Part shown: positions 16,633 to 23,531 of the stretch, piece by piece
How the letters are laid out: each line of letters starts with the position of its first letter
Numbering within the stretch: position 1 is the stretch's first letter
DNA from: a virus
IMG/VR virus record: IMGVR_UViG_3300028746_000014
Coordinates: 32,657 to 96,656 of that record
Length of the DNA stretch: 64,000 nucleotides
Strand: one strand, 5' to 3'
Position numbers and translations under genes: made by a program
Notes under the pieces: generated by a model
Seen by the model: only the letters and a program-made list of their open reading frames with translations
Databases searched by the model: none
What the model was told of the DNA's origin: nothing

Positions 16633-16925
16633 TAGAACTTCTCCCTCGACTTCTGGTAGCTGGCTGAGCTTACTTTGCCATGCGCCACGTGGTCGATTAC
16701 TTCTAGGTTCGTCCATGCACAGTCGAGCTTGTTCTCGTCCTTGTGATGTACGTCCTCGCCCTGCCTGAGCTTCCGGCCCAGCATTGCTTCTGCGACAAGA
16801 GTGTGGACACGTACGCCCCGATGCGGGCCTGCGCTGATGCGCGGGTATCCTTTCTCATCAATGTACGTTCCGTAGATTTCTCCGTCTTCGCTATTCACGA
16901 AGCGCCCCTTCTCGTCTCTCGGCAT
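16632..16925 (-). CDS. HNH endonuclease
   Basis: 97 residues. HNH_3-type nuclease: N-terminal GYPRISAG strand region, VHTLVAEAM, then VHHKDENKLDCAWTNLEVIDHVAH with the HH/N/H catalytic set. Probable free-standing homing endonuclease, possibly able to nick DNA at a related phage locus. No intron is visible around it. Confidence 0.9.
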   Translation of the reverse strand: MPRDEKGRFVNSEDGEIYGTYIDEKGYPRISAGPHRGVRVHTLVAEAMLGRKLRQGEDVHHKDENKLDCAWTNLEVIDHVAHGKVSSASYQKSREKF

Positions 16926-17489
16926 CTAGCTGTTCCCCTGTGCTGCGTTGTTGATATAGCCCATGCCGACCTGTTGATTCAAGGTGTCGGACTGCAAGGT
17001 GAACTGGTCACGAGCCGCCGCTTGCGCCTTGGCCGCCTGCTCCAGTGTGTGCTTCGCTACGCGCTTAGTCACCCAGTCTTCGAGTTGGTGTGCCACCTCA
17101 GGGAACACACCGGCTGCGCGGTCGTCGATCAGGTTGCCGTTGGCCTGAGCGTCCAATAGGATACCGAGGCACGCACGGGCATGGCCGAGGTGATGCACAC
17201 CAGAGTCTTCTGCTACCTCTTGCTTTTCAGCCCAGCTCTGAAGGTGTCGTAGAGCTGCGTGGATGTAGATATTGGCGACTACGTTCTTCTCTCGCCAGTT
17301 GCGGTACCCGTACTTCAGGTCACCGTCGAGCATTGCACAAGCTTCGTGCGCCATCGCTACCGGGCACACTTGGCCCAGCGGGACTTTCTTACTGCCCTGA
17401 AGGTCTTTCGGATTTGTCGTTGTAGCCTTCGATTGTGCTGCCGTGTAGGGCAGGCAGCTTCCTACCAGACTTAGATTGTTCGCTTGCAA
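16926..17489 (-). CDS. dATP/dGTP diphosphohydrolase-like (DUF5664/PF18909)
   Basis: 187 residues. Family pattern: VCPVAMAHEACAM, KYGYRNWREKNV, IYIHAALRHLQSW, EDSGVHHLGHARACLGIL, DDRA. MazG-like helical all-alpha fold that hydrolyses purine dNTPs; related proteins (MazZ) occur in phages with 2-aminoadenine DNA. No purZ is present in this window. C-terminal 50 residues are a Gln/Ala-rich tail. TTG start 17489 has AGGAG 5 nt upstream, which forces a 101-nt overlap with the gene before it. Confidence 0.78.
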   Translation of the reverse strand: MQANNLSLVGSCLPYTAAQSKATTTNPKDLQGSKKVPLGQVCPVAMAHEACAMLDGDLKYGYRNWREKNVVANIYIHAALRHLQSWAEKQEVAEDSGVHHLGHARACLGILLDAQANGNLIDDRAAGVFPEVAHQLEDWVTKRVAKHTLEQAAKAQAAARDQFTLQSDTLNQQVGMGYINNAAQGNS

Positions 17490-17682
17490 AGCGTCTCCTC
17501 GCTTTTCGTTTCTTGAACCAGTGCTTCAGCTCGTCCCAGAACGTGATCTTCTGCACGTAAGCTTTCCACGGGTCACGGTGTATCAACTGCCACAGGCGCT
17601 TGTCGCCCGCGACCATGAACACGTCTCCAAGCTCGTAGTTCGCAAGAACTGAGCTAGGCTCTACTATTTTTATCTTTGGCAC
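17389..17682 (-). CDS. Hypothetical basic protein
   Basis: 97 residues from GTG 17682, chosen because AAGGAG is 7 nt upstream. Compact N-terminal domain with Trp/Asp (DKRLWQLIHRDPWKAYVQ), then a basic stretch (KHWFKKRKARRRF) and a low-complexity tail that lies in the overlap with the diphosphohydrolase gene. Overlaps its upstream gene by 29 nt. No family. Confidence 0.65.
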   Translation of the reverse strand: MPKIKIVEPSSVLANYELGDVFMVAGDKRLWQLIHRDPWKAYVQKITFWDELKHWFKKRKARRRFASEQSKSGRKLPALHGSTIEGYNDKSERPSGQ

Positions 17683-17869
17683 TGAACAGCTCCTTGGTCT
17701 TACCAACGATCCAATCGACTGCCGCATTGTACCAGTGATATTGGACAACCACCATGTTACGGGCGGTTCTCTTTGTCACTATCCAGCGTGTGCCGTCTGT
17801 GTGGGTGATGATGTCTCCCACCTGATCTTGCCGTACGAGTTCTTCATCTACCACGAAAGGTTCAGACAT
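17654..17869 (-). CDS. Small hypothetical protein
   Basis: 71 residues from ATG 17869 with AGAGGG upstream. Beta-rich (GDIITHTDGTRWIVTKRTARNMVVVQYHW). First gene after the promoter at 17886-17914; very short 5' leader expected. Confidence 0.65.
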   Translation of the reverse strand: MSEPFVVDEELVRQDQVGDIITHTDGTRWIVTKRTARNMVVVQYHWYNAAVDWIVGKTKELFSAKDKNSRA

Positions 17870-17873
17870 AGTG

Positions 17874-17914
17874 CCCTCTAGTGTTACTGTACACCAGAGG
17901 GCCGTGGATGTCAA
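17874..17914 (-). promoter_or_regulatory. Promoter with operator-like palindrome
   Basis: Minus strand TTGACA (17914-17909), 17-nt spacer, TACAGT (17891-17886). The -10 sits in the centre of a dyad: CCCTCT-a-GTGT (17874-17884) versus ACAC-c-AGAGGG (17891-17901), ten pairs with one mismatch. Since transcription starts about 17879, the dyad cannot fold in the mRNA from this promoter, so a repressor-binding operator is the simplest reading. Confidence 0.65.
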
Positions 17915-18099
17915 AGGTTTTTCCACGTGAACCAGATCGCATCCTTAGGGAACTTTTCCTGTCCACTAAGAATTACCAATCGCGCCTCGCTCTCCCTACC
18001 ATTATTGATTAGCATCTGTGCCTGTGTCAGCATCTTGAAGCTTTGGACAGAAGAGAACGTGTACCTAGGTTTGCGAAATAGTCTCCTGAAGATTCCCAT
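17911..18099 (-). CDS. Small hypothetical protein
   Basis: 62 residues, basic N-terminus MGIFRRLFRKPR then a helical repeat-like segment (AQMLINNGRESEARLVILSGQEKFPKD) similar to a single TPR hairpin. ATG shares a base with the phosphoesterase stop. Confidence 0.65.
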   Translation of the reverse strand: MGIFRRLFRKPRYTFSSVQSFKMLTQAQMLINNGRESEARLVILSGQEKFPKDAIWFTWKNL

Positions 18100-19466
18100 C
18101 AGTCGATCTCTGTGTGATAAAATTGAGCCACCAGACCACGGTCTTTGTTCCAGACCAAGGCTTCTGCGACTCGCAGGTTGCCGGTAAAGGTGTTGTCAGA
18201 GTGCCATGCGTCAGGCGGGCAGAGTGCGGAGAAGGTGCGTACACGTACGCCGAACTTCTCATCCAATGCCGTCTTGTGCTTGTGACCCACGTGAATCTCG
18301 CGGAACTTAGTGCGACCGAACTCCTTAGGCCACTTCGATGCAAGCCACATGCCGTAGTCGGCCTGCTTACCTTCGTGCCCGTGGACGAGAACGATGAAGC
18401 ACTCACCCCACTCGACTGTCTTCGCCTTGGTCGGTTCGTTGTCTACGATAACGTCCTCGTAGTCATAGAAGCGACACTCAAGCGAATCACCCATCGTGAA
18501 GGTGCTCAACGTATCGTGGTTGCCGGGGATGAGCTTTACCTCGACCGGCGCGATACGACGAAGCTTCTCGATTGTCTCCACCAGCATCTTACGCACAGTC
18601 TTGTAGACCTTGTGGTAACGGCTGTCGGTGTCCACCTTGGTTCCGCTGTATGTGGTGCCCTGAATGTTGTCGGTCTGAAGCAGGTCGTTGCCGACGCCCA
18701 GAACGATCTTGTCAAAGCTGTACAGTGACGCCTGCGCTAGGAGCGAGTCCAGTGCGCGACGGTAGGTCTCGATGGAGATGTTCAGGTCGTAGTCCGCGTA
18801 CCCAGTCTCCTTCGACCACGCAAGCTTGCCTGCATGGAGGTCGGGGATAAGCAGTTCGAGAATGTTGCCTGTACCGTGTACGCGCTGCTTGGTGTAGCGC
18901 GGTACGAAGCTGGCTCTGCTTTTCAGCTCAGCCTTCAGCTCCTCAATCTCTTCGCGTACCTCTTTGCCGTTCTTCTTTGGCTTGAAGGTCGCCTGTACTT
19001 GCCAGACGGGGGTGATGATGGGGGCCGTGGACTCGCGGTGCCAGTGTCGGCTAGAGCCTACGGTCTTGGGGAACCCGGCCATCGCCCACTGGTTGCACTT
19101 CCAGCGTTCCACTTCCCAGATGTCCAGATCGACATTACAGACATCCAGAAGCTCTTCGAGGGTTCGAATGTTCTTCTCGGACTTCTTGACGATCTTCATC
19201 TTGTCGTCGGCGTACTCTACGCTCTCGACTAACTGACTCTTATCTTGTGGTTGATTCGAATCACCCTTGCTCTCCTTTGGCTTCGGGCCGGAAGGCGTAA
19301 CCAATACGCCAGCCGCCTGTAATGCTGCCCCGTACGATCCAAACACATTTCGAATTTGACGTTCGCTGTATTGTCCGTGTTCGAGGTAGACCGATCTGCT
19401 TGCCCCGCCATGCGCTGCGGCCACTCGCTTTAGGTCTCTTGTAATGTCCTTCTGTGCTCCGGTCAT
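18099..19466 (-). CDS. Calcineurin-like metallophosphoesterase with HNR-type N-terminus
   Basis: 455 residues. C-terminal two-metal phosphoesterase: IPDLHAGK (about 210), GVGNDLLQTDN, PGNHD, LVHGHEG and GHKH in order, as in Mre11/SbcD-like and phage phosphoesterases. N-terminal residues 8-55 (RDLKRVAAAHGGASRSVYLEHGQY then FGSYGAALQAAGV) match the homing-endonuclease-associated repeat, a DNA-binding module, so a DNA-directed nuclease or phosphatase is likely. AGGAGG precedes ATG. Confidence 0.85.
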   Translation of the reverse strand: MTGAQKDITRDLKRVAAAHGGASRSVYLEHGQYSERQIRNVFGSYGAALQAAGVLVTPSGPKPKESKGDSNQPQDKSQLVESVEYADDKMKIVKKSEKNIRTLEELLDVCNVDLDIWEVERWKCNQWAMAGFPKTVGSSRHWHRESTAPIITPVWQVQATFKPKKNGKEVREEIEELKAELKSRASFVPRYTKQRVHGTGNILELLIPDLHAGKLAWSKETGYADYDLNISIETYRRALDSLLAQASLYSFDKIVLGVGNDLLQTDNIQGTTYSGTKVDTDSRYHKVYKTVRKMLVETIEKLRRIAPVEVKLIPGNHDTLSTFTMGDSLECRFYDYEDVIVDNEPTKAKTVEWGECFIVLVHGHEGKQADYGMWLASKWPKEFGRTKFREIHVGHKHKTALDEKFGVRVRTFSALCPPDAWHSDNTFTGNLRVAEALVWNKDRGLVAQFYHTEID

Positions 19467-19508
19467 CTTCCTCCTGTGGTAGATTTGTCTTGCTTAGCCA
19501 TTGTGAAT

Positions 19509-19537
19509 AGTGTACCCTATTCCGCGTCCAGTGTCAA
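19509..19537 (-). promoter_or_regulatory. Sigma-70-type promoter
   Basis: Minus strand TTGACA (19537-19532), 17-nt spacer, TACACT (19514-19509), inside the end of the upstream gene. Drives the phosphoesterase. An ATG at 19501 sits almost at the predicted start site and opens a 12-codon frame whose TGA overlaps the phosphoesterase ATG. Confidence 0.75.
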
Positions 19538-19948
19538 GTCCACCTTGGTGATCTTCTTTTTGACAGGTCGCTTAGTGACTTTGCGTGCTGGCTTGGAGCG
19601 GGCTGGCATCATCTGGGCCACTGGTGAAATGTAGAAGGTTCGGAAGTCCCCTCGCATTTCCTTTAGCTCCGAGACTACCGCTGATGTCTGTGAGTCGAGC
19701 TTTGTCTCCAGCTTCTCACTTAGGTTGTCGATTTTTGCTCCGAGGGATGTGATACCGCTGTTGACGTATCCCACACTTGTGTGCAACTCTGCTAGGTCTT
19801 TCGTTCGTATTTGCTTCACCCAGTCGAATCCTTTATAGGTCGTGATGATGACAGCTACGACGAACGCAATAGACTTCCATTCAGTTGCCAGCCAGTTCAC
19901 GAATTGAATCGCGTTGCTGACGTTATGGGAGTCAAGGGGTAGTTGCAT
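19517..19948 (-). CDS. Membrane-anchored coiled-coil protein
   Basis: 143 residues: one transmembrane helix (about 27-44), coiled coil (about 55-100), basic Lys/Arg/Pro-rich tail. In the small group with the hydrolase and 99-aa membrane protein, so possibly a lysis or injection accessory. Coupled by overlap to the upstream gene. Confidence 0.7.
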   Translation of the reverse strand: MQLPLDSHNVSNAIQFVNWLATEWKSIAFVVAVIITTYKGFDWVKQIRTKDLAELHTSVGYVNSGITSLGAKIDNLSEKLETKLDSQTSAVVSELKEMRGDFRTFYISPVAQMMPARSKPARKVTKRPVKKKITKVDLTLDAE

Positions 19949-20231
19949 CTGGGCCTCCGTCGTTCTTCTTGTTCATTACCTTGTTGACACCGTAAGCGGC
20001 CTGCGCGCTGCCCACTAGTGCTGCTGCGCCCGCAAGATCGGGCATAGCGTGGTTATGGATGACGAGATAGCTGCCCCAGAGGATGACGGCAACGATGATG
20101 AGAAACCCGGATGTACGGCTATAGGAGCCGGACCCATCGGGTTCAGACAGAACCTCGCGTAGAGGAGGCGGCAAGTACTTTTCGTACTTCTCCAGCTTCC
20201 CCACTAGGGATGGAATGAATTTGAAAGCCAT
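19932..20231 (-). CDS. Holin-like two-helix membrane protein
   Basis: 99 residues. Two hydrophobic helices (about 39-56 and 64-83) flanked by a charged, soluble-looking N-terminus and a basic, Asp-containing C-terminus. Sits next to a peptidoglycan-hydrolase-like gene, which supports a holin role by context only. Confidence 0.6.
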   Translation of the reverse strand: MAFKFIPSLVGKLEKYEKYLPPPLREVLSEPDGSGSYSRTSGFLIIVAVILWGSYLVIHNHAMPDLAGAAALVGSAQAAYGVNKVMNKKNDGGPDATTP

Positions 20232-20237
20232 ACGTCC

Positions 20238-20651
20238 TCACTTGAAGCAGGCGAAGGAATTGCTCTCGCATACGCGAGGGTGGCTCTCCTTGTCTGCCAG
20301 AATCTTATTCAGGAAGAACGGCGTGTTCACGCGGCGAAGGTCAGCCCAGTACATAGCGCCTTTTGCGTGATCCATCGTTTGATCGAAGATCGCTTCTACA
20401 TCGTGAAGCAGATGGATGAACCCCGGTTCCCAGATTTGTGGCTTCTCTAGTGGTCGGCCAGCGTCCCCTGCATCTGCAAGGTACTTGGGCATGGTCTCGA
20501 TCACGTCGAGGATGTTGCCCCAGCCGGACTTCACACGGTTCATCAAGCACGACATAATCATGCACGAGACCTGATGGCCGCCGTATTCTTTACCGTAGAG
20601 CCAGCCCTGATATACGAGCTGGCCCTTCAGGTAATCGTCTTGTCTAAGCAT
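20238..20651 (-). CDS. SleB-like cell-wall hydrolase candidate
   Basis: 137 residues with the layout of SleB-type hydrolases: KEYGGHQVSCMIMSCLMNRV (helix that normally follows the catalytic Glu in 'EA.GE'; E17/E18 region here is GKEYGG), ILDVIETM, and GAMYWADLRRVNTPFF near the end. Could be a second endolysin or a virion-associated hydrolase because it directly follows the injected-protein genes. ATG overlaps the stop of the 955-aa gene. Confidence 0.6.
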   Translation of the reverse strand: MLRQDDYLKGQLVYQGWLYGKEYGGHQVSCMIMSCLMNRVKSGWGNILDVIETMPKYLADAGDAGRPLEKPQIWEPGFIHLLHDVEAIFDQTMDHAKGAMYWADLRRVNTPFFLNKILADKESHPRVCESNSFACFK

Positions 20652-23518
20652 TAGCTACTCTTTTTCTTTGGCTTGGGTTTGTCGTCCGTGCCAAGTCCGC
20701 GCATACCGGCCACCGACGAAGGTGGAAGTCCGGGTGCTCGTGGCGTGATCTTCAGGTTGCCCTTGGCATCTGTCTCCATCTTGTTGCTGGAGAGAGGTGT
20801 CTTCTCGATGTCGTCGAGCCACGGCTGTAGGCGGGCCTTTGTTTTGGCATCACCCTGCGTGTACTTCTGGACAATCGTAGCCTGCTTCTCACGTGGGATA
20901 TCGGTCATCGTCTTGCCCTGCTTGCGCAGGCTGTCAACGTCAGAGATATCGAACGCGGAACCGTTCTGAGGATCGGCAGGAATCTTCGCCTGAATGCTAG
21001 GCGGGAGGTTGTTCTGCCACACGTGCGTTAGTTCATGCGCGGTCGTAGACGCCTTGTTGTCGTCGTACGCCTGCTGGTTGTTGATGCGGATGGTGTTGTT
21101 GCCAGCGCCCTGATCTACTTCTGCGACTGAACCGCGACCGTCAACCGCTGTGCCGCCCTGACCTTGTACTATGGTGGGCTGTACGGCGTGCTGCACGTTC
21201 TCTAGGGCCGGTGGTAGGGTTGCCCCCTTAGGGTCACCGTACGTCGGCGCTGAGTCGTTGTTGTCACTAGGGACCGGTTCGTTGAGAGTAGGCTGCTGTG
21301 CGCCCGGAGCTATTGCAGCGTTAGCGCCCGCTTTGATGATGTTCTTAGCACCTGTGCCCGCGTCACGCACGAATGCGCCGGGACCGGCTGTACCAAGATC
21401 ACCCTTCTCAGCAAGCTTACCTGCTGCACGGAATCCTGCCCACGTCTTAGGATGATTCGCAACGAAGTCTATGAGTTCTCGACCGTGCTGGATGCCACCT
21501 ACGCCGCCCTCATGCCCTGCAACGAATGCCAGAAGTGTGGAGAGGCCCGCGCCCGCGACCGGTGAGATCGTACCCGCCGCTGCACCAACTCCGCCGATGA
21601 GTCCGGCACGGTTGAGTAGCTGAAGGTTCTTCACGGTCTTAGCATCGCCTGCCAAACTCTCCATGTAGTCCTTGGGTCCAATCGTCGGTGCGTTAGCTCC
21701 GAAGAAGTTCTCCTTGGTCTCATCAGTGAGCTTGTTCCATAGACCGGTGAACTTGGCCGCGTTGAATTGGCCGTTGTCCGAGGTCTTCTGTAGCAGGTTG
21801 CTGAACACATCCTTGGCGAAGTTACGACTAGCCTCAGGTCCAATGATCTGCTGGAGGTTGTCTAGGTTGAAGTCCTTTGCACCGCCCTTCGGTGCGCCCG
21901 AGGCGCTTTTGTAGCGAAGGAACGCACTGGCTGCTTCGTCTGACTTACCCTCCATCAGTCGCTTGATGATTGGGTTATCGTAGCGCCCGATCTGCTGGCG
22001 GTAGTTATTGCGGAGAGCCTGATAATCATCAAGAGCTTGCGCGGCCTCTGGATGGTCCGAGTTCTCCGCGATGTTCTGGATCGTGTCGTCGATTGCGGAA
22101 CCGCCTGCACCGCCGTTCGCTGAGCCATCCCATAGGAGGGCATTCAACGCACGCTGGTCAGGGCTGCCCGGAACCGAGTCACGTGCGGCTTTGCCAACAG
22201 TCTGGCGGAAGCGCACTAGGTTCTCAATGTTCCAATCCGGCAGGTCTTCCTGCTTTGGCTCTACATCCGGCTGCTCGACGGCCTTACCGTCCGCACCTAG
22301 GATAGTCGGCTTGTTCTTATTCGCTTCTGCGGCGGCCTCTTCAGCCTCTTCCGTGACGGGTGCCTTACCGCTGGCTGCCATCTCAAGTAGAGCGCGAGTC
22401 TTAGGTGAAAGCTTCTCGCCTGAGACTTCCTTAGCGCCCGTGGTCAGAGGGTGATCCTCTGGGTCCGGGTCTTGAAGAAGTTCTTTGGCCTTCTGCGCGA
22501 TTGGCGAGGTCTCGTCGGCGGGAGCTGTTGCGTCTCCTAGTCGCCCTTGCAAGTCCTGAATACCAGTCTCGTAGTTCGCGTGGAGCTTGTCCTTCGCATT
22601 CTGCAATGCACCCTGAATGCGCTGGCCTACTGTGAGGCTGTCCGGCGCTGCGTTGGTTGCGTCCGCGAGGTCTCCTGCGGTTTCACCAACCTTGCCAATA
22701 GCTTTTCCGACTGCCTTCGCCCCTGCTCCCAGTCCTGCACCCACCGTACCGAGTACGCCTGCGGTACCGGCCATCTCTGCACCAGACTTCGCGGCTGCTC
22801 CAAGGTCTCCCCCAGTTCGGTCGAACGTCTGCGCTCCCTGCACTGTGCCTGCGCGTAACGCCTCAGAACCAATGCCGATGAGCTTTGCTATTTTGGGGTA
22901 CTGCTGAACGAGCTGTGCTTCCTCAGGAGAAAGCTCTGCTGCTGCCTTCATGCCTGCGGTGCCCAGTTTGAGAGCGTTCATTAGTCGGGGTGACTGCTCG
23001 ATGACTTTGAAGACCTGCGACATCTTCTGGAGCTTGTCGCCCATCGCTAGGCCCTTGAAGGCTGCTTCGCCGCCAAGGAACTCCATGAGGGTTTCTCCGC
23101 CATAGCCCATCTCGTTGAGACCGGGGTTCTCGCGGTTCTGCTCCTGAAGGCGCTGCTGTCCCTCGTTCAATGAATCTGTAACAGTCTTCGGCACAATATC
23201 GTGACCGACAGTATGCTGTCCAACCTTATTGGCGATTGATGCTGCGCCCTGAAGGGTGCTCGTGAGTCCTTGGCCCATGCCGTTGCCAACTGCTTCTGCG
23301 CGGCTAGTCAAGTCCTGCACACCCTGACCGATGCGGTCATACCAAGGCGCGTTAGGATCGATTCCACCTACGTGGATAGCCGGGGCCTGCTGTGCGTCAT
23401 GTGGTGCGTCGTCAACTGTATATCCCTGTGGCAAAGCCGACCCCTGTGAAGAGGCCGGTGCCGGGGAGTCATCGACTGTGTATCCAGCAGGAAGCTGCTG
23501 GCCGTTTGGCTGACTCAT
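20651..23518 (-). CDS. Large internal/injected virion protein with HExxH motif
   Basis: 955 residues. Gly/Ala-rich helical protein of the type ejected with phage DNA. N-terminus has two copies of LPxGYTVDD (about residues 8 and 29). Hydrophobic Gly/Ala stretches around 255-275 and 640-665 could insert in membranes. Residues 828-835 read HELTHVWQ, preceded by TTA, an HExxH zinc-protease signature like that of DUF4157 toxins; a third ligand is not identified. C-terminus is Pro/Lys-rich. Shares the leading MSQPNGQ with the 818-aa neighbour. Confidence 0.8.
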   Translation of the reverse strand: MSQPNGQQLPAGYTVDDSPAPASSQGSALPQGYTVDDAPHDAQQAPAIHVGGIDPNAPWYDRIGQGVQDLTSRAEAVGNGMGQGLTSTLQGAASIANKVGQHTVGHDIVPKTVTDSLNEGQQRLQEQNRENPGLNEMGYGGETLMEFLGGEAAFKGLAMGDKLQKMSQVFKVIEQSPRLMNALKLGTAGMKAAAELSPEEAQLVQQYPKIAKLIGIGSEALRAGTVQGAQTFDRTGGDLGAAAKSGAEMAGTAGVLGTVGAGLGAGAKAVGKAIGKVGETAGDLADATNAAPDSLTVGQRIQGALQNAKDKLHANYETGIQDLQGRLGDATAPADETSPIAQKAKELLQDPDPEDHPLTTGAKEVSGEKLSPKTRALLEMAASGKAPVTEEAEEAAAEANKNKPTILGADGKAVEQPDVEPKQEDLPDWNIENLVRFRQTVGKAARDSVPGSPDQRALNALLWDGSANGGAGGSAIDDTIQNIAENSDHPEAAQALDDYQALRNNYRQQIGRYDNPIIKRLMEGKSDEAASAFLRYKSASGAPKGGAKDFNLDNLQQIIGPEASRNFAKDVFSNLLQKTSDNGQFNAAKFTGLWNKLTDETKENFFGANAPTIGPKDYMESLAGDAKTVKNLQLLNRAGLIGGVGAAAGTISPVAGAGLSTLLAFVAGHEGGVGGIQHGRELIDFVANHPKTWAGFRAAGKLAEKGDLGTAGPGAFVRDAGTGAKNIIKAGANAAIAPGAQQPTLNEPVPSDNNDSAPTYGDPKGATLPPALENVQHAVQPTIVQGQGGTAVDGRGSVAEVDQGAGNNTIRINNQQAYDDNKASTTAHELTHVWQNNLPPSIQAKIPADPQNGSAFDISDVDSLRKQGKTMTDIPREKQATIVQKYTQGDAKTKARLQPWLDDIEKTPLSSNKMETDAKGNLKITPRAPGLPPSSVAGMRGLGTDDKPKPKKKSS

Positions 23519-23531
23519 GTATTACCTTTCC

